A stretch of 64,000 bases of DNA from JAPPLB01 sp965204095 (GTDB lineage Bacteria; Acidobacteriota; Terriglobia; Bryobacterales; UBA6623): the NCBI GenBank assembly GCA_965204095.1, contig OZ241991.1, forward strand, positions 5,394,001 through 5,458,000. The letters run 5' to 3'. A program made the translations under genes and the position numbers. The notes under the pieces are model-generated. The model saw nothing but the letters and a program-made list of their open reading frames with translations, was not told the DNA's origin and ran no database searches. Position 1 is the stretch's first letter; each line of letters starts with the position of its first letter. Shown one piece after another: positions 54,982 through 63,935 of this stretch.

Positions 54982-55168
54982 GGGGACCTTTTGTCCCACT
55001 TTCTCGGGGACCATCTGTCCCACATTCTTGGGGACCATCTGTCCCACTTTCTTGGGGACCATCTGTCCCGTTTCCTGGGGACCATCTGTCCCGTTTCCTG
55101 GGGACCACTTGTCCCGCTTGCTGGGGACCATCTGTCCCGCTTGCTGGGGACCATCTGTCCCGCTTCCT
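54982..55168 (+). repeat. Eight iterons (23-24 bp)
   Basis: Unit starts at 54982, 55006, 55030, 55054, 55077, 55100, 55123 and 55146. The first three are 24 bp and the rest 23 bp. Consensus GGGGACCATCTGTCCC plus a 7-8 bp tail; each unit contains the dyad GGGAC/GTCCC. The array begins 14 bp after the repA stop. This is the arrangement of an iteron-regulated replication origin. Confidence 0.92.
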
Positions 55169-55226
55169 GTATATGAGGATTTCCTGAAGTTCATCCTCAA
55201 GGTCGTGCGTGCGCACCTAACCGCTC

Positions 55227-55243
55227 TGTGGATATGTGGATAA
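55227..55243 (-). other. DnaA box of the putative plasmid origin
   Basis: TGTGGATAA at 55235-55243 is a perfect DnaA box (TTATCCACA on the other strand). A near match TGTGGATAT overlaps it at 55227-55235. It lies 67 bp after the last iteron, completing an iteron/DnaA-type origin; the exact melting region was not identified. Confidence 0.8.
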
Positions 55244-55317
55244 GCTCCACACGACACAGCGCCTGGCGGCGCTTGAGAGGGCCTCGTTTCGGTGCCAGTA
55301 TTTCACAGGAGGTAGAC

Positions 55318-55620
55318 ATGAAATTCCTTCACCGACACAAGGCATCAGCCGCCAGAGCTGTTGCGCTTGCCTGGCTGATCATTCTGCAGGCCGCGCCGCT
55401 GGCGGCGACGGCGCCCACCGGCCCCTGGGTCGATGCCGTGACCACCCTGCAAACTGCCTTCACCGGCGTGATCGCACGCGGCCTGAGCCTCGTCGCCATC
55501 GTGATCGGCGGCTTGATGTTCGCCTTTGGGGAAGGCGGCTCGAAACGCGCCCTCGCCGGCATCATCTTCGGCCTCGGCATGACGCTCGGCGCCGCGAACT
55601 TCATCGCCTGGCTCTTCTGA
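55318..55620 (+). CDS. TrbC/VirB2-like conjugative pilin
   Basis: The 100-residue protein has a signal peptide followed by two transmembrane helices (GLSLVAIVIGGLMFAFG and RALAGIIFGLGMTLGAANF), the pilin pattern. Perfect ribosome site AGGAGGTAGAC before ATG 55318. First gene of the transfer-type cluster; TrbD/VirB3 and VirB4 follow. Confidence 0.85.
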   Translation: MKFLHRHKASAARAVALAWLIILQAAPLAATAPTGPWVDAVTTLQTAFTGVIARGLSLVAIVIGGLMFAFGEGGSKRALAGIIFGLGMTLGAANFIAWLF

Positions 55621-55635
55621 GGCTCCTGGCTCTTC

Positions 55636-55959
55636 ATGTCGGCTGTCTACGGAAAGCGATCCTGGCAAGCCTGCCGGTCCCTGGCCCGCCCGCTCACCGT
55701 CATGGGCTGTGAGCGGAGGGTCTTCATTCTTGCGGCCACCTTCGGAGCGGCCACCTTCAATGTTCTCGACTCCCTGCCCGCCGGTTTGCTCCTCTTCGTG
55801 ACCGGCTACGCCGTCGGCTGGCTGGGAACCCGCAGCGATCCCCACATGCTGCAGGTCGCGCGGGCAGCGGCCAACGCCAAGGTCCGCTACGACCCGGCGA
55901 AGAGGCCCGCGGCCGAGGCGGAAATCGAAATCAGCAGTACGAACCTACCGACGACATGA
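55636..55959 (+). CDS. TrbD/VirB3-like inner-membrane T4SS protein
   Basis: The 107-residue protein has a short cytoplasmic start, RSLARPLTVMGCERRVFILA, two helices near 25-65, and a polar tail, fitting TrbD/VirB3. Its stop overlaps the VirB4 start by ATGA. Confidence 0.8.
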   Translation: MSAVYGKRSWQACRSLARPLTVMGCERRVFILAATFGAATFNVLDSLPAGLLLFVTGYAVGWLGTRSDPHMLQVARAAANAKVRYDPAKRPAAEAEIEISSTNLPTT

Positions 55960-58370
55960 CTCCCATCGCTCAATCCTCGCGGCAGCGCTACGAACAAGCC
56001 GGCTCGCTGGCCGACGAGCTGCCCTATTGGGGCTGGGTGGACCAGCGAACCCTGCTCACCCGTCCGGGAGGCATGGTTACGCTCGCGGAGCTTCATCCCT
56101 GCGGCATCGCCGGCAGTTCGTCCGAAGACCTCGATCACGTCCTCGCCTCCTGGATGCGGCTGCTCGGCCAGCTCGATGAGGACGTTCGCTTTTCCCTGAT
56201 CGTCACCCGCCGGCCGGTTCCCTCCGGCGCCGTTGCCGAGGTCGGCAACGAACGTCTGCCGGCCGCCATCTTCCGCTCCCGGGCCAATGAGATCGTGCGG
56301 AGATCCGGAGAACTGCGCTTCTACGCCGCCTGGACGCTCGACTCACGGCTGCAGGAAGCACGCAGCAAGGGCGCCGCCGCCGCTTCCTGGCTGAAGCGGC
56401 TCACCGGCAACGGCAAGGCCCAGTGGCTCTACCTGCAGGAGTCGATCGCCCTAGCATCCGAACGGCTGCAGCGGATCGTCGATGCCAGCCGCGGCCTGGT
56501 TACCGACGTATGCACGAGCACCGTGCTCGAAGAGGAACAGGCCACCGCCGTTCTTGGCGACCTGATCAACCGGCCGGGGACCGTGAAGCCGGTTCACGAA
56601 GGCGGAGCTCTTCATTGGGCCTGGGGACTTTCCCACCTGGAGGGACACCGCCGGCACCTGACGCTCGACGATGAGCCCCTTGCCATCTACTCGCTGCTCG
56701 AACCGCCGCCGAAGGCGACCGCCAACATCCTGTGGGAGCTGCTCACGCTGCGAGCGACCTGGACCTACGTATGGGAATGGCAGGGCTTGTCGATCGGCCG
56801 AGCGCGGGGAATCATCCGCTCCGCTCAGAAGCACCACTTCTCATCGCGCTACAGCTTGATGGCGCACGCGAGAGGAACGGAAGGCACCGATGCGGCTTTG
56901 GTCGATTCAGCGGCGGCGGCGGAATCGGCCGTGCTGGGCAAGGCGCTGGTCGAACTGCAAACCGACGGCATCCCCTGGGGCAAGCTCGCCGCCTCGCTCT
57001 CGATTCACGCCCCCAACCTGCAGCAACTCGAAGAGCTCGATTCTTCCGTCGTCAAGATCTTCACCGGACGCGACATCAAGATCCTTCGCGAAGGCTACGG
57101 CCAGCTCTCGACATGGTTCGCCCGGCTGCCCGGACAGTCCGCCAGCCGGCAGTTGCGAAGGATGCCGGTATCGGCCGGCACCGCGTTGTGCTGTTCGGCC
57201 ATCTTCGCGCCCGGCCGCGGCGATCCGGAGTCGAAGCACCTGGAAGCGCCGGCGCTGGCGACGCTCGAAACCCGCTGCGGAACCCTTTACGACCTCGATC
57301 TGTTCGGCGGCACCGACGTCGGCCACTCGCTGGTGCTCGGCTCGACCGGCGCCGGCAAAAGCTTCCTGCTCAACTTCCTGCTGGTTCACGCCCTGCGCTA
57401 CAACCCGCGCGTCTGCATATTGGACCTGGGAGGCAGCTACCGCAACCTCACGCGGATGCTCGGCGGAAGCTACCTGCGCCTCGACGGAGCCGGAGATAGT
57501 ACGCCCTTGCGGCCGTTCACTCTTCCCAACGGTGAACGAACCTACGAGTTTCTCACCGGCTGGGTTACGCAACTTCTCAAGATCGGCGGCTACAACACCA
57601 CCGGCGACGACAGCAGCGACATTCGCGCCCGCATCGAGGACGTGTACGGCATCGCGCCGGACCAACGCCGCATGAGCTCTCTGGTCGAAACCCTCCCTCC
57701 GCGGATGAAGGCCGCCATGACCCGCTGGAGGGGAGCCGGCCAGTGGGGAAAAATCTTCGACATCCCCGGCCAGGGCAAGGAGATCGACGGTTCCGACTGG
57801 CAGGTTGTCGATCTGACCGGAGCCAAGGATTTTCCCGATCTGGTGTCCGCCTCCCTCACCTACTGCCTGGAGCGCCTGAGACTGGAGCTCGAGCGCCCCG
57901 AGGAAATCTCCCGGCTGAAAATCCTCGTGGTGGACGAGGCTTGGCGCTTCCTGGCCGAACCCGCCACGGCCAACTATCTCGCCGAGGCGGCGCGGACCTG
58001 GCGCAAGCGCAACGCCGCGCTGATCCTCGCGACCCAATCCGTTTCCGATGTCGTCGGCGGCGCCGCCACCGAGGCGCTGATCGAATCGATCCCCAACCGC
58101 CTGTTTCTCTCGATTCGAGACCTGACCTACGAAGCCGCAGCGCGGCTGCAGTTGTCCGATGCCGAAACCGTCCTGATCCGCAACCTGATTCCCAAGCGCG
58201 AAGTCTACGCCCGCAATCCCACCGATCGCGAGGTGCTGTCGCTGAACGTGGACAAGCGCAGCTACTGGATGTTCACTTCCAACCCCATCGAGGAAGAGAA
58301 GCGGTCCGCCGCGATCGAGCGGACCGGAGATCTCCAGCAAGCCATCGAGGAGCTGGCGCGAGAAAGCTGA
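55956..58370 (+). CDS. virB4: VirB4/TrbE-family T4SS ATPase
   Basis: The protein has 804 residues. Walker A GSTGAGKSF (about 462) and Walker B ILVVDEAWRF (about 658) are intact, with the VirB4 motifs VCILDLGGSYRNLTRM and LILATQSVSDVVGG. N-terminal TrbE-like domain (YWGWVDQRTLLTRPGGMV). It powers pilus assembly and substrate transfer. ATG 55956 overlaps the preceding stop by ATGA. Confidence 0.92.
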   Translation: MTPIAQSSRQRYEQAGSLADELPYWGWVDQRTLLTRPGGMVTLAELHPCGIAGSSSEDLDHVLASWMRLLGQLDEDVRFSLIVTRRPVPSGAVAEVGNERLPAAIFRSRANEIVRRSGELRFYAAWTLDSRLQEARSKGAAAASWLKRLTGNGKAQWLYLQESIALASERLQRIVDASRGLVTDVCTSTVLEEEQATAVLGDLINRPGTVKPVHEGGALHWAWGLSHLEGHRRHLTLDDEPLAIYSLLEPPPKATANILWELLTLRATWTYVWEWQGLSIGRARGIIRSAQKHHFSSRYSLMAHARGTEGTDAALVDSAAAAESAVLGKALVELQTDGIPWGKLAASLSIHAPNLQQLEELDSSVVKIFTGRDIKILREGYGQLSTWFARLPGQSASRQLRRMPVSAGTALCCSAIFAPGRGDPESKHLEAPALATLETRCGTLYDLDLFGGTDVGHSLVLGSTGAGKSFLLNFLLVHALRYNPRVCILDLGGSYRNLTRMLGGSYLRLDGAGDSTPLRPFTLPNGERTYEFLTGWVTQLLKIGGYNTTGDDSSDIRARIEDVYGIAPDQRRMSSLVETLPPRMKAAMTRWRGAGQWGKIFDIPGQGKEIDGSDWQVVDLTGAKDFPDLVSASLTYCLERLRLELERPEEISRLKILVVDEAWRFLAEPATANYLAEAARTWRKRNAALILATQSVSDVVGGAATEALIESIPNRLFLSIRDLTYEAAARLQLSDAETVLIRNLIPKREVYARNPTDREVLSLNVDKRSYWMFTSNPIEEEKRSAAIERTGDLQQAIEELARES

Positions 58371-58374
58371 ACCC

Positions 58375-58689
58375 ATGCCCTGGCGGATCGCAACCGGACT
58401 GAGCCTGATCTTTTGGGTGATCGCCATCCTTCTCGTTGGCGAACGGCTCAAGTACCTGGAGCCGTATGCCGGGCTGCTCTTCGCCCACTACGCCTGGAGC
58501 GTCAGCCTGTATTTGATGACGGCCGTTGTCACCCTCTACGCCTTCATCTACTGGCTGGCGCGGCGCGCCGGCCTGGGCGACCTGGGCGGCAAGCTCAAGC
58601 TGGTCGACAAGCGGCTCGCTGCCGGCGAATCGCACGATGCCGAACTCGCTCGCCGCCTGCAGCGCGAGCGGAAAGGCGAACTGGAATGA
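58375..58689 (+). CDS. Small two-helix membrane protein of the transfer cluster
   Basis: The 104-residue protein has two hydrophobic segments (IATGLSLIFWVIAILLVGE and LYLMTAVVTLYAFIYWLA) followed by a charged, helical tail (KLKLVDKRLAAGESHDAELA). No family recognised; the position after virB4 suggests a T4SS accessory (inference). Confidence 0.6.
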   Translation: MPWRIATGLSLIFWVIAILLVGERLKYLEPYAGLLFAHYAWSVSLYLMTAVVTLYAFIYWLARRAGLGDLGGKLKLVDKRLAAGESHDAELARRLQRERKGELE

Positions 58690-58868
58690 GCGGCCGAAGC
58701 TGCCGCATTTGCGGCTGCACGGATTGGAACGCCTGCATCGAACCGGACGGATTTCCCTGTTGCTGGGTGGAAGCAAACCTATGCTCAGCCTGCGCTTTCA
58801 TCGCACAAGGCGACAGGTTGCTCTTACTAGAAGAAGCTGAGGACTTCAGCGGAAAGGAGGCCCCTTGA
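58686..58868 (+). CDS. Cysteine-rich small protein (CxxCGC type)
   Basis: The 60-residue protein overlaps the previous gene by ATGA. Cysteines are arranged as CRICGC, NAC, FPCCWVE, LCSAC, as in small metal-binding proteins common on phages and integrative elements; zinc binding is likely. Function unknown. Confidence 0.75.
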   Translation: MSGRSCRICGCTDWNACIEPDGFPCCWVEANLCSACAFIAQGDRLLLLEEAEDFSGKEAP

Positions 58869-58879
58869 TCGGCCTCTCG

Positions 58880-59017
58880 ATGAGTCATGGGACCGTACTC
58901 GCCCCAAGGACGCGAGGATCAATCGGACACGACTACTGGTGCAACCCGAACCCCGACGTGCGGGAGCCGCTCTTCGTTGAGGCTAAGGAGGATGACTCTT
59001 GCGAGGCCGTGAAGTAG
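58880..59017 (+). CDS. Possible 45-residue ORF
   Basis: ATG 58880 encodes MSHGTVLAPRTRGSIGHDYW and then NPDVREPLFVEAKEDD. It overlaps the next gene by 19 bp. No family recognised; weakly supported by position only. Confidence 0.3.
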   Translation: MSHGTVLAPRTRGSIGHDYWCNPNPDVREPLFVEAKEDDSCEAVK

Positions 59018-59976
59018 AAGCGCGCAACGGGGCTCGCTCCCGTCGAGCGGGCCCCGTCCGCTTCAAGACCGTTCCCCGGCAATCCGAACACACGAACGAT
59101 CGCGGCCGCAATCCCCGCAAACCCAAGCCCGTTGAACGCTCGACGACCGTTAATAACTCGCAATCCCGCACCCGCCGCCGTCCGAACGTGCGCCGCATCC
59201 GCACCCGCGACCGCATCGGCATGACCGAACGCAAGCGCAACGCCCTCGACGACGTAGCCGCCTTTCGCGTCGTCAGCTTGCGCGATCTGGTCGAGCATCG
59301 CTTCGGCAACAACGCCTTCTCCGCCCGCAAGGGCATCGACGCCCTCATCAAGGACGGCCTGCTCGAAGAACACTCCCTTCGCGTCAAGAGCGGGAAGAGC
59401 TTCCGCGTGCTGACCGCCACCAGCAAGGGCCGCAAGGCCGCATGGGGCAACCGCAGGCATCCCCAACAGCGCTACTGGAAAGGACTTGTCAAGACATCCG
59501 CTCTGCGCCACGACACCGCTGTCTACCAAGCCGCCCGCAGCGAAATTTCCAAGCTCGAAAAGTCCGGAGCCACCGTCAAGCGCATCCAGCTCGACTACGA
59601 AATGAAAGCCCGTGTCTCGAAGACCGCCGAGGAAGCCCGCTCCAAGCAAGGCGACAAGGCCGCTCACGCCGCCAAGCTCGAAGCCGCCCGGCAGTCGAAC
59701 CTGACCGTCGATGAGCAGGACAAGGTCCACTACCCCGACGTCCGCATCGAGTACGAGGACCAGGAAGGCAACATCGGCCGCGTCGACGTGGAAGTCACCA
59801 GCGGCAACTACCGCAGCAAGAGCCTGCAATCGAAGATGGCGGCCGGCTTCAAGATGTACGCCAACGGCATGGCCGCCAAGCGGCGGCTCTCTTCCGCCCT
59901 GGGTCTGAATGAATCCAAGAGCGGCGGCCGAGGCGGCAGCAACAAGAACCGCGATGAGGAGCTCTTCGAGCTATGA
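58999..59976 (+). CDS. Winged-helix/replication-relaxation-like mobilisation protein
   Basis: The protein has 325 residues and a TTG start. A basic N-terminal arm (RRRPNVRRIRTRDRIGMTER) precedes a winged helix (AFRVVSLRDLVEHRFG, ARKGIDALIKDGLLEEHSLR) and a helical plus beta C-terminal part (HYPDVRIEYEDQEGNIGRVD, VEVTSGNYRSKS). This resembles Replic_Relax-type proteins of mobile elements. Its stop overlaps the next start by ATGA. Confidence 0.55.
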   Translation: MRGREVEARNGARSRRAGPVRFKTVPRQSEHTNDRGRNPRKPKPVERSTTVNNSQSRTRRRPNVRRIRTRDRIGMTERKRNALDDVAAFRVVSLRDLVEHRFGNNAFSARKGIDALIKDGLLEEHSLRVKSGKSFRVLTATSKGRKAAWGNRRHPQQRYWKGLVKTSALRHDTAVYQAARSEISKLEKSGATVKRIQLDYEMKARVSKTAEEARSKQGDKAAHAAKLEAARQSNLTVDEQDKVHYPDVRIEYEDQEGNIGRVDVEVTSGNYRSKSLQSKMAAGFKMYANGMAAKRRLSSALGLNESKSGGRGGSNKNRDEELFEL

Positions 59977-60953
59977 GGTTCCCTCACCTGAACGGCCGCG
60001 CCGGCAAGCTGGCGGATTCTCTGGATCTGCCGGCAGACCTGGCGGAGTGGCTCGCCGTTTGCGCTCTCCATTCCGGATGCTTTCTGCGTTCACAGCTCCA
60101 GTTTTTCGGAGGATGCAACGAGAATAACCGCAAGACAGTTCTTCGCATCATTCGCAGACTGATCAACAGGAAACTGATTACCGAAACTCCCACAGAATCA
60201 CTCGGTTTGCTCGCTCGTGTCACCAACAAGTCCATCTACCGGCTGCTCGACGCCGGCGATATCCGCCACCGCCGCAAGGCGAGCTGGCCGCTCATGTACC
60301 GCCGCCTGCTGTGCCTCGACTACGTTCTCGATCATCCTCAGATACCCTGGCTGCCCACCGAAAACGAGAAAGTCGCCTGCTTCGACGCACTTGGCATCGA
60401 ACGCTCCAAGATGCCCTACCGGATATGGAAGGGAGCAGTCGGGCAGACCTTGCGGCTGTTCGGCAACAAGCACCCCATCGCCGTCGATGTCCCCGCCCAG
60501 CACGCCGTTTTCGTCTACGCCGACTCCGATGAGAAATCCCCACAGGGAGTGCGTAGCTGGCACAAGGAACACACACCGCTGTTGACCGCTCTCCACCAGC
60601 AGGGCTTCCGCCTGGAGATCGTTCATGCCAGCTTCAATCCTCGGCTCTCAGAGAGTGTGAGCCGAGTCTTTACAAGCTGGCAACATGCGCCGGTAGCTTC
60701 GCCTCTCAGCAGCAACATCAAGGCTGAACTGCAACTCGTCCAGCAGGCCATCCGCAGCAACGACGACACCGAACTTGCCATTTACGGCGGCTTCAACGGA
60801 GCCCTTCGCGCCTCCGCGGTACTCAAGAAGCGCATTGCGGAGCTCTCCGAATCCCTCTCCTTCTCGGCCACTTACTCCACCTGGCTTTCCAAGCGCATCG
60901 CACAGGCTGTCAGCAACCCCAATCCCTACGGCTCTCGCCAGGTTCACCATTGA
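59973..60953 (+). CDS. Unknown protein with N-terminal winged-helix-like region
   Basis: The 326-residue protein starts with a helix-rich segment (LADSLDLPADLAEWLAVCAL, then RKTVLRIIRRLINRKLIT) that looks like winged-helix DNA binding. The central and C-terminal parts are unknown. It looks like a partner of the preceding protein, coupled by ATGA. Confidence 0.5.
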   Translation: MRFPHLNGRAGKLADSLDLPADLAEWLAVCALHSGCFLRSQLQFFGGCNENNRKTVLRIIRRLINRKLITETPTESLGLLARVTNKSIYRLLDAGDIRHRRKASWPLMYRRLLCLDYVLDHPQIPWLPTENEKVACFDALGIERSKMPYRIWKGAVGQTLRLFGNKHPIAVDVPAQHAVFVYADSDEKSPQGVRSWHKEHTPLLTALHQQGFRLEIVHASFNPRLSESVSRVFTSWQHAPVASPLSSNIKAELQLVQQAIRSNDDTELAIYGGFNGALRASAVLKKRIAELSESLSFSATYSTWLSKRIAQAVSNPNPYGSRQVHH

Positions 60954-60978
60954 CCACGAAAGGCTTTTCTCACCTCCG

Positions 60979-61485
60979 ATGACCCATCCCCGGCACAACC
61001 CGACTCACATGCGCTGCGCCGCTCTGGCAGCCCTCGCACTTGTGTTTTCCTCCGCTCTCGCCGCTCAGAACAGCGGACGCGGCTTCGTCAAAGCACAGGC
61101 CGGAACAACGCTGCCCGGCCTCGATACCGGCTTGGCAGCCGGAGGCGGCTTCGGCGTTCGCCTCACCGAGTCCCTCGATCTGTTTGCCGAGGCAGGAACG
61201 GTGCAGAACGTGTGCGAGTACGGTTTCTTCGGCGCCCGTTTCACGCTGCCGATCCGGAGCGTTGTCACACCGTTCTTCGAGTTCGGCGCCGGCGCCGGCC
61301 GCCTTGCTCCCACTTTTGGAACCGAACAGCCAAGCAACTTGAAGCTGACCGCTGCCGGAGGCCTCCACCTTGCCGCTACTCGCAGGTTCGGCTTCGACTT
61401 CGCCTACCGCTATTTCCGTATCTCGACCGACCGGCCCGGCCTGGCCGCAAGCCAGGTCTACGTTGGCATCGTCTACCGCTTCTGA
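60979..61485 (+). CDS. Small outer-membrane beta-barrel protein
   Basis: The 168-residue protein has a signal peptide (CAALAALALVFSSALAA), alternating strands with aromatic belts (FGVRLTESLDLFAEAG, PFFEFGAGAGRLA, FGFDFAYRYFRIST) and a C-terminal YRF ending, as in OmpA-like or 8-strand barrels. It is 25 bp after the previous gene. Unusual inside a conjugation cluster; may serve surface exclusion or be cargo. Confidence 0.75.
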   Translation: MTHPRHNPTHMRCAALAALALVFSSALAAQNSGRGFVKAQAGTTLPGLDTGLAAGGGFGVRLTESLDLFAEAGTVQNVCEYGFFGARFTLPIRSVVTPFFEFGAGAGRLAPTFGTEQPSNLKLTAAGGLHLAATRRFGFDFAYRYFRISTDRPGLAASQVYVGIVYRF

Positions 61486-61493
61486 GGTCCCTC

Positions 61494-62321
61494 ATGAAAC
61501 CCGTTGACTTCATCACCGACATGTACCTGCCCGACGACCTGGTCGCCCTCGTCCTCGTTTCCCGCGAGGAAGAAAACAAGACGCAGCAGAGGATCTGGAG
61601 CGCCAGGAGAGCCGCCTCCACCGAAGTTCACAAGTGGCTCAAGTACTCCAACGCGCACGGCTACGACATCTACATCGGCATGAACCCGCTGCAGCCCGGA
61701 TCGCGCACCCGCTCGAAGGAGAACATTGAGGAAGTCCGCCGCGTCTACGCCGACCTCGACGAGGACGGCGGCTCGAAGCTCAAGGAAGTACTGCAGGACA
61801 GCTTCAGCGGCAGGATTCCCAACGCTTCCTACATCATCAACACCTCTCCGGACCGCTACCAGTTGATCTGGAACGTCGAGCCCGGCTCGTTCTCTCCGCA
61901 GGAGGCCGAGTCGCTGATGCGCGGACTGGCCGTGAAGTACGGCGGCGACCGCGCCGTGACCGACGTTTCGCGCGTCTTGCGTCTGCCCGGCTTCAAGCAT
62001 CGCGGCAAGCATACCTGGATCACCATGAGCTCCACATCCGCCAACAGGAGCACCAAGAGCGACTGGCCCCAAAGCCTCTTCATGGAGCCAGGTCGAGCGC
62101 CTGGCGGCTCGCGGAAAAGCTCTTCTCCACACCGCGTCGGCGGAGATACTTCCCCTTCCGGTCACGATTGGGGCTGGACGAAAGACCGGCTCCGCGACGG
62201 CGCTTCCCCAGAAGAGCTGGAAAACCAGCTCGCCAAAGCCCGTCCCGACAAGCGCGATCCCGCCGACTACGCCAAGCGGACCGTTGCCCGGGCGCGGGAA
62301 TCCCTCGAGATGGAACGATGA
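61494..62321 (+). CDS. RepB-like primase of plasmids
   Basis: The 275-residue protein has the archaeo-eukaryotic-type plasmid primase pattern: VYADLDEDGG (acidic pair), INTSPDRYQLIWNVE, and RAVTDVSRVLRLPGFKHRGK. It would prime lagging or transferred strands of the element. Start ATG 61494; ends overlapping the next gene by ATGA. Confidence 0.8.
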   Translation: MKPVDFITDMYLPDDLVALVLVSREEENKTQQRIWSARRAASTEVHKWLKYSNAHGYDIYIGMNPLQPGSRTRSKENIEEVRRVYADLDEDGGSKLKEVLQDSFSGRIPNASYIINTSPDRYQLIWNVEPGSFSPQEAESLMRGLAVKYGGDRAVTDVSRVLRLPGFKHRGKHTWITMSSTSANRSTKSDWPQSLFMEPGRAPGGSRKSSSPHRVGGDTSPSGHDWGWTKDRLRDGASPEELENQLAKARPDKRDPADYAKRTVARARESLEMER

Positions 62322-63739
62322 CGCGCCAACTGTCGCCTTTCGCCCTCGGCTTCATCCTGCTGGCCGAAGGCTGGGCCTCTCTCGGAACCGAAATCCTGGC
62401 CCTGCGACGCCTCGCGCCGTGGGCCGGCTCCTCGGTCGACGTGACCTCGATCCTGCTGGCCGTCTACCTGGCCGCGCTGGCTGGAGGCTACCACCGGGGA
62501 GGCCGGCTCGCAGACCTCGACGACCCCCGCCCCCGCCTGGCGCTGCGGCTGGCCGCGGCGGCCGTTTGGGCTTCCTTCTGGCTGTCCGAGCCCGGCGTTC
62601 TGCTCGCCTTCTCCCTGCCTGCCTCTCCGCTTCTCCAAACCTTCGCCTACTCCCTGATCGGCATCGCGCCGGTCGGCTGGCTGCTCGCCGAAAGCGTGCT
62701 GCTCGCTCATGCCTGCGCCCCGCCCCGCGAAGCCTCGGAACGCGCCGGCGGAGTCTTCTCCCTCTCCACGATCGGCAACGTCGCCGGCGCACTGGCGGCG
62801 ACGTTCCTTCTGCTGCCCACGCTGGGGCTGGCGGCGGCCGTTTTCTCCGTCATCGCCGCCGCGGCCGCTGCCGCGCTGCTGGCCTCGCCCCGCCTCGTTT
62901 CCGCGCACGCTCTGATCTTCGCCGCGTGCTGGCCCGGCCTCGATCTGTGGATCGAAGCCACCCGATACGTCGCCCGCAACGCCTACGCCGACTACCGCAT
63001 CGTCGAGATCGACGGCGACGCCCGCGTTCTCGCGATCAACAAGCAGTCCGCTTCGCGGCACGACCCCCAGGGCCAGGGCTGGGACTACGTCGAGCTGCTG
63101 GAGCGCACCCTGTGCGGCGCCGGTGAACAGCGCGTGCTCGTTCTCGGCGCGGCCGGCATGAGCGTCGGCCAGGGCGCTCCCTGCGAGCTCGAGCTCACCT
63201 TCGTTGACATTGACCCCGCTCAGCATCGGATCGCCTCCGAGTTCCTCGCCGTCCCCATGGGAGAAGCCGGAGCGTTCGCCGGCAAGGACGCCCGCGCTTT
63301 CCTGCGCGGCGATCGGGGAGGCTGGCCGGCGATCGTGGTTGACGCCTTCACCAACCCCCGCTCGACGCCCCGTCACTTGCTCACCGCCGAGTTCTACCGC
63401 CTGGCGCGGTCGCGCCTGGCCGACGGCGGCTCGATCTATGTCAACCACACCACTTACCCCGGCGAAGAGCTTTTCATCTCAAGAGCCGAGCGCACCCTGC
63501 GCAGCGTGTTCTCCGCGTGCACCGTCCGCGCCGCCCAGCTCGATCCCGTCGTAGCCTGGCACGAGGAAGCCAGCTTCGACCGCAACCTGCTCTTCCGCTG
63601 CACGAAAAATCCCCTCGACGGCGACCGCGCGATCTATTCCGACAGCGTCTCGCGAGCCGACCTGGACCGCTCTCTGAGATTGCCTAAAAGTCGAGATCAT
63701 CGAACAATGTTGAACAAAGGAGGCAGCACCCATGAGTAA
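62318..63739 (+). CDS. Polytopic membrane protein with spermidine-synthase-like domain
   Basis: The protein has 473 residues. About six to eight hydrophobic helices (residues 10-210) precede a Rossmann methyltransferase-like domain (VLVLGAAGMSV, ELTFVDIDPAQH, IVVDAFTNPRSTPRHL) as in the spermidine synthase/fused MFS families. The GGG-type SAM loop is reduced to GAAG. Polyamine or aminopropyl chemistry is only inferred. Cargo of the element. Confidence 0.7.
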   Translation: MTRQLSPFALGFILLAEGWASLGTEILALRRLAPWAGSSVDVTSILLAVYLAALAGGYHRGGRLADLDDPRPRLALRLAAAAVWASFWLSEPGVLLAFSLPASPLLQTFAYSLIGIAPVGWLLAESVLLAHACAPPREASERAGGVFSLSTIGNVAGALAATFLLLPTLGLAAAVFSVIAAAAAAALLASPRLVSAHALIFAACWPGLDLWIEATRYVARNAYADYRIVEIDGDARVLAINKQSASRHDPQGQGWDYVELLERTLCGAGEQRVLVLGAAGMSVGQGAPCELELTFVDIDPAQHRIASEFLAVPMGEAGAFAGKDARAFLRGDRGGWPAIVVDAFTNPRSTPRHLLTAEFYRLARSRLADGGSIYVNHTTYPGEELFISRAERTLRSVFSACTVRAAQLDPVVAWHEEASFDRNLLFRCTKNPLDGDRAIYSDSVSRADLDRSLRLPKSRDHRTMLNKGGSTHE

Positions 63740-63935
63740 ACCCCTCTCCTATGAGGAACGCATCGGACCGGACGGCCAGCCCGTCTCGGTACCTGTCATC
63801 CCCCCCGACGCCACGCCCGAAGAGATTGAGGCGATCGTCGCCGAGGAAGGCCAGGCCGTCATGACCGACGAGCAGCAGGCGGCATTCGAAAAGCATGTGA
63901 GCGAGGGAGTCACTCGCGATGGCCGAGCGCGCTGA
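63732..63935 (+). CDS. Small acidic protein of unknown function
   Basis: The 67-residue protein is preceded by AAAGGAGGCAGCACCC and overlaps the previous gene by 8 bp. PDATPEEIEAIVAEEGQAVM is strongly acidic and helical. No family recognised. Confidence 0.6.
   Translation: MSKPLSYEERIGPDGQPVSVPVIPPDATPEEIEAIVAEEGQAVMTDEQQAAFEKHVSEGVTRDGRAR

Noticed and set aside
54982..55168. Iteron array as a CRISPR
   Set aside because: Units follow each other with no spacers and contain a dyad; the position after repA fits iterons.
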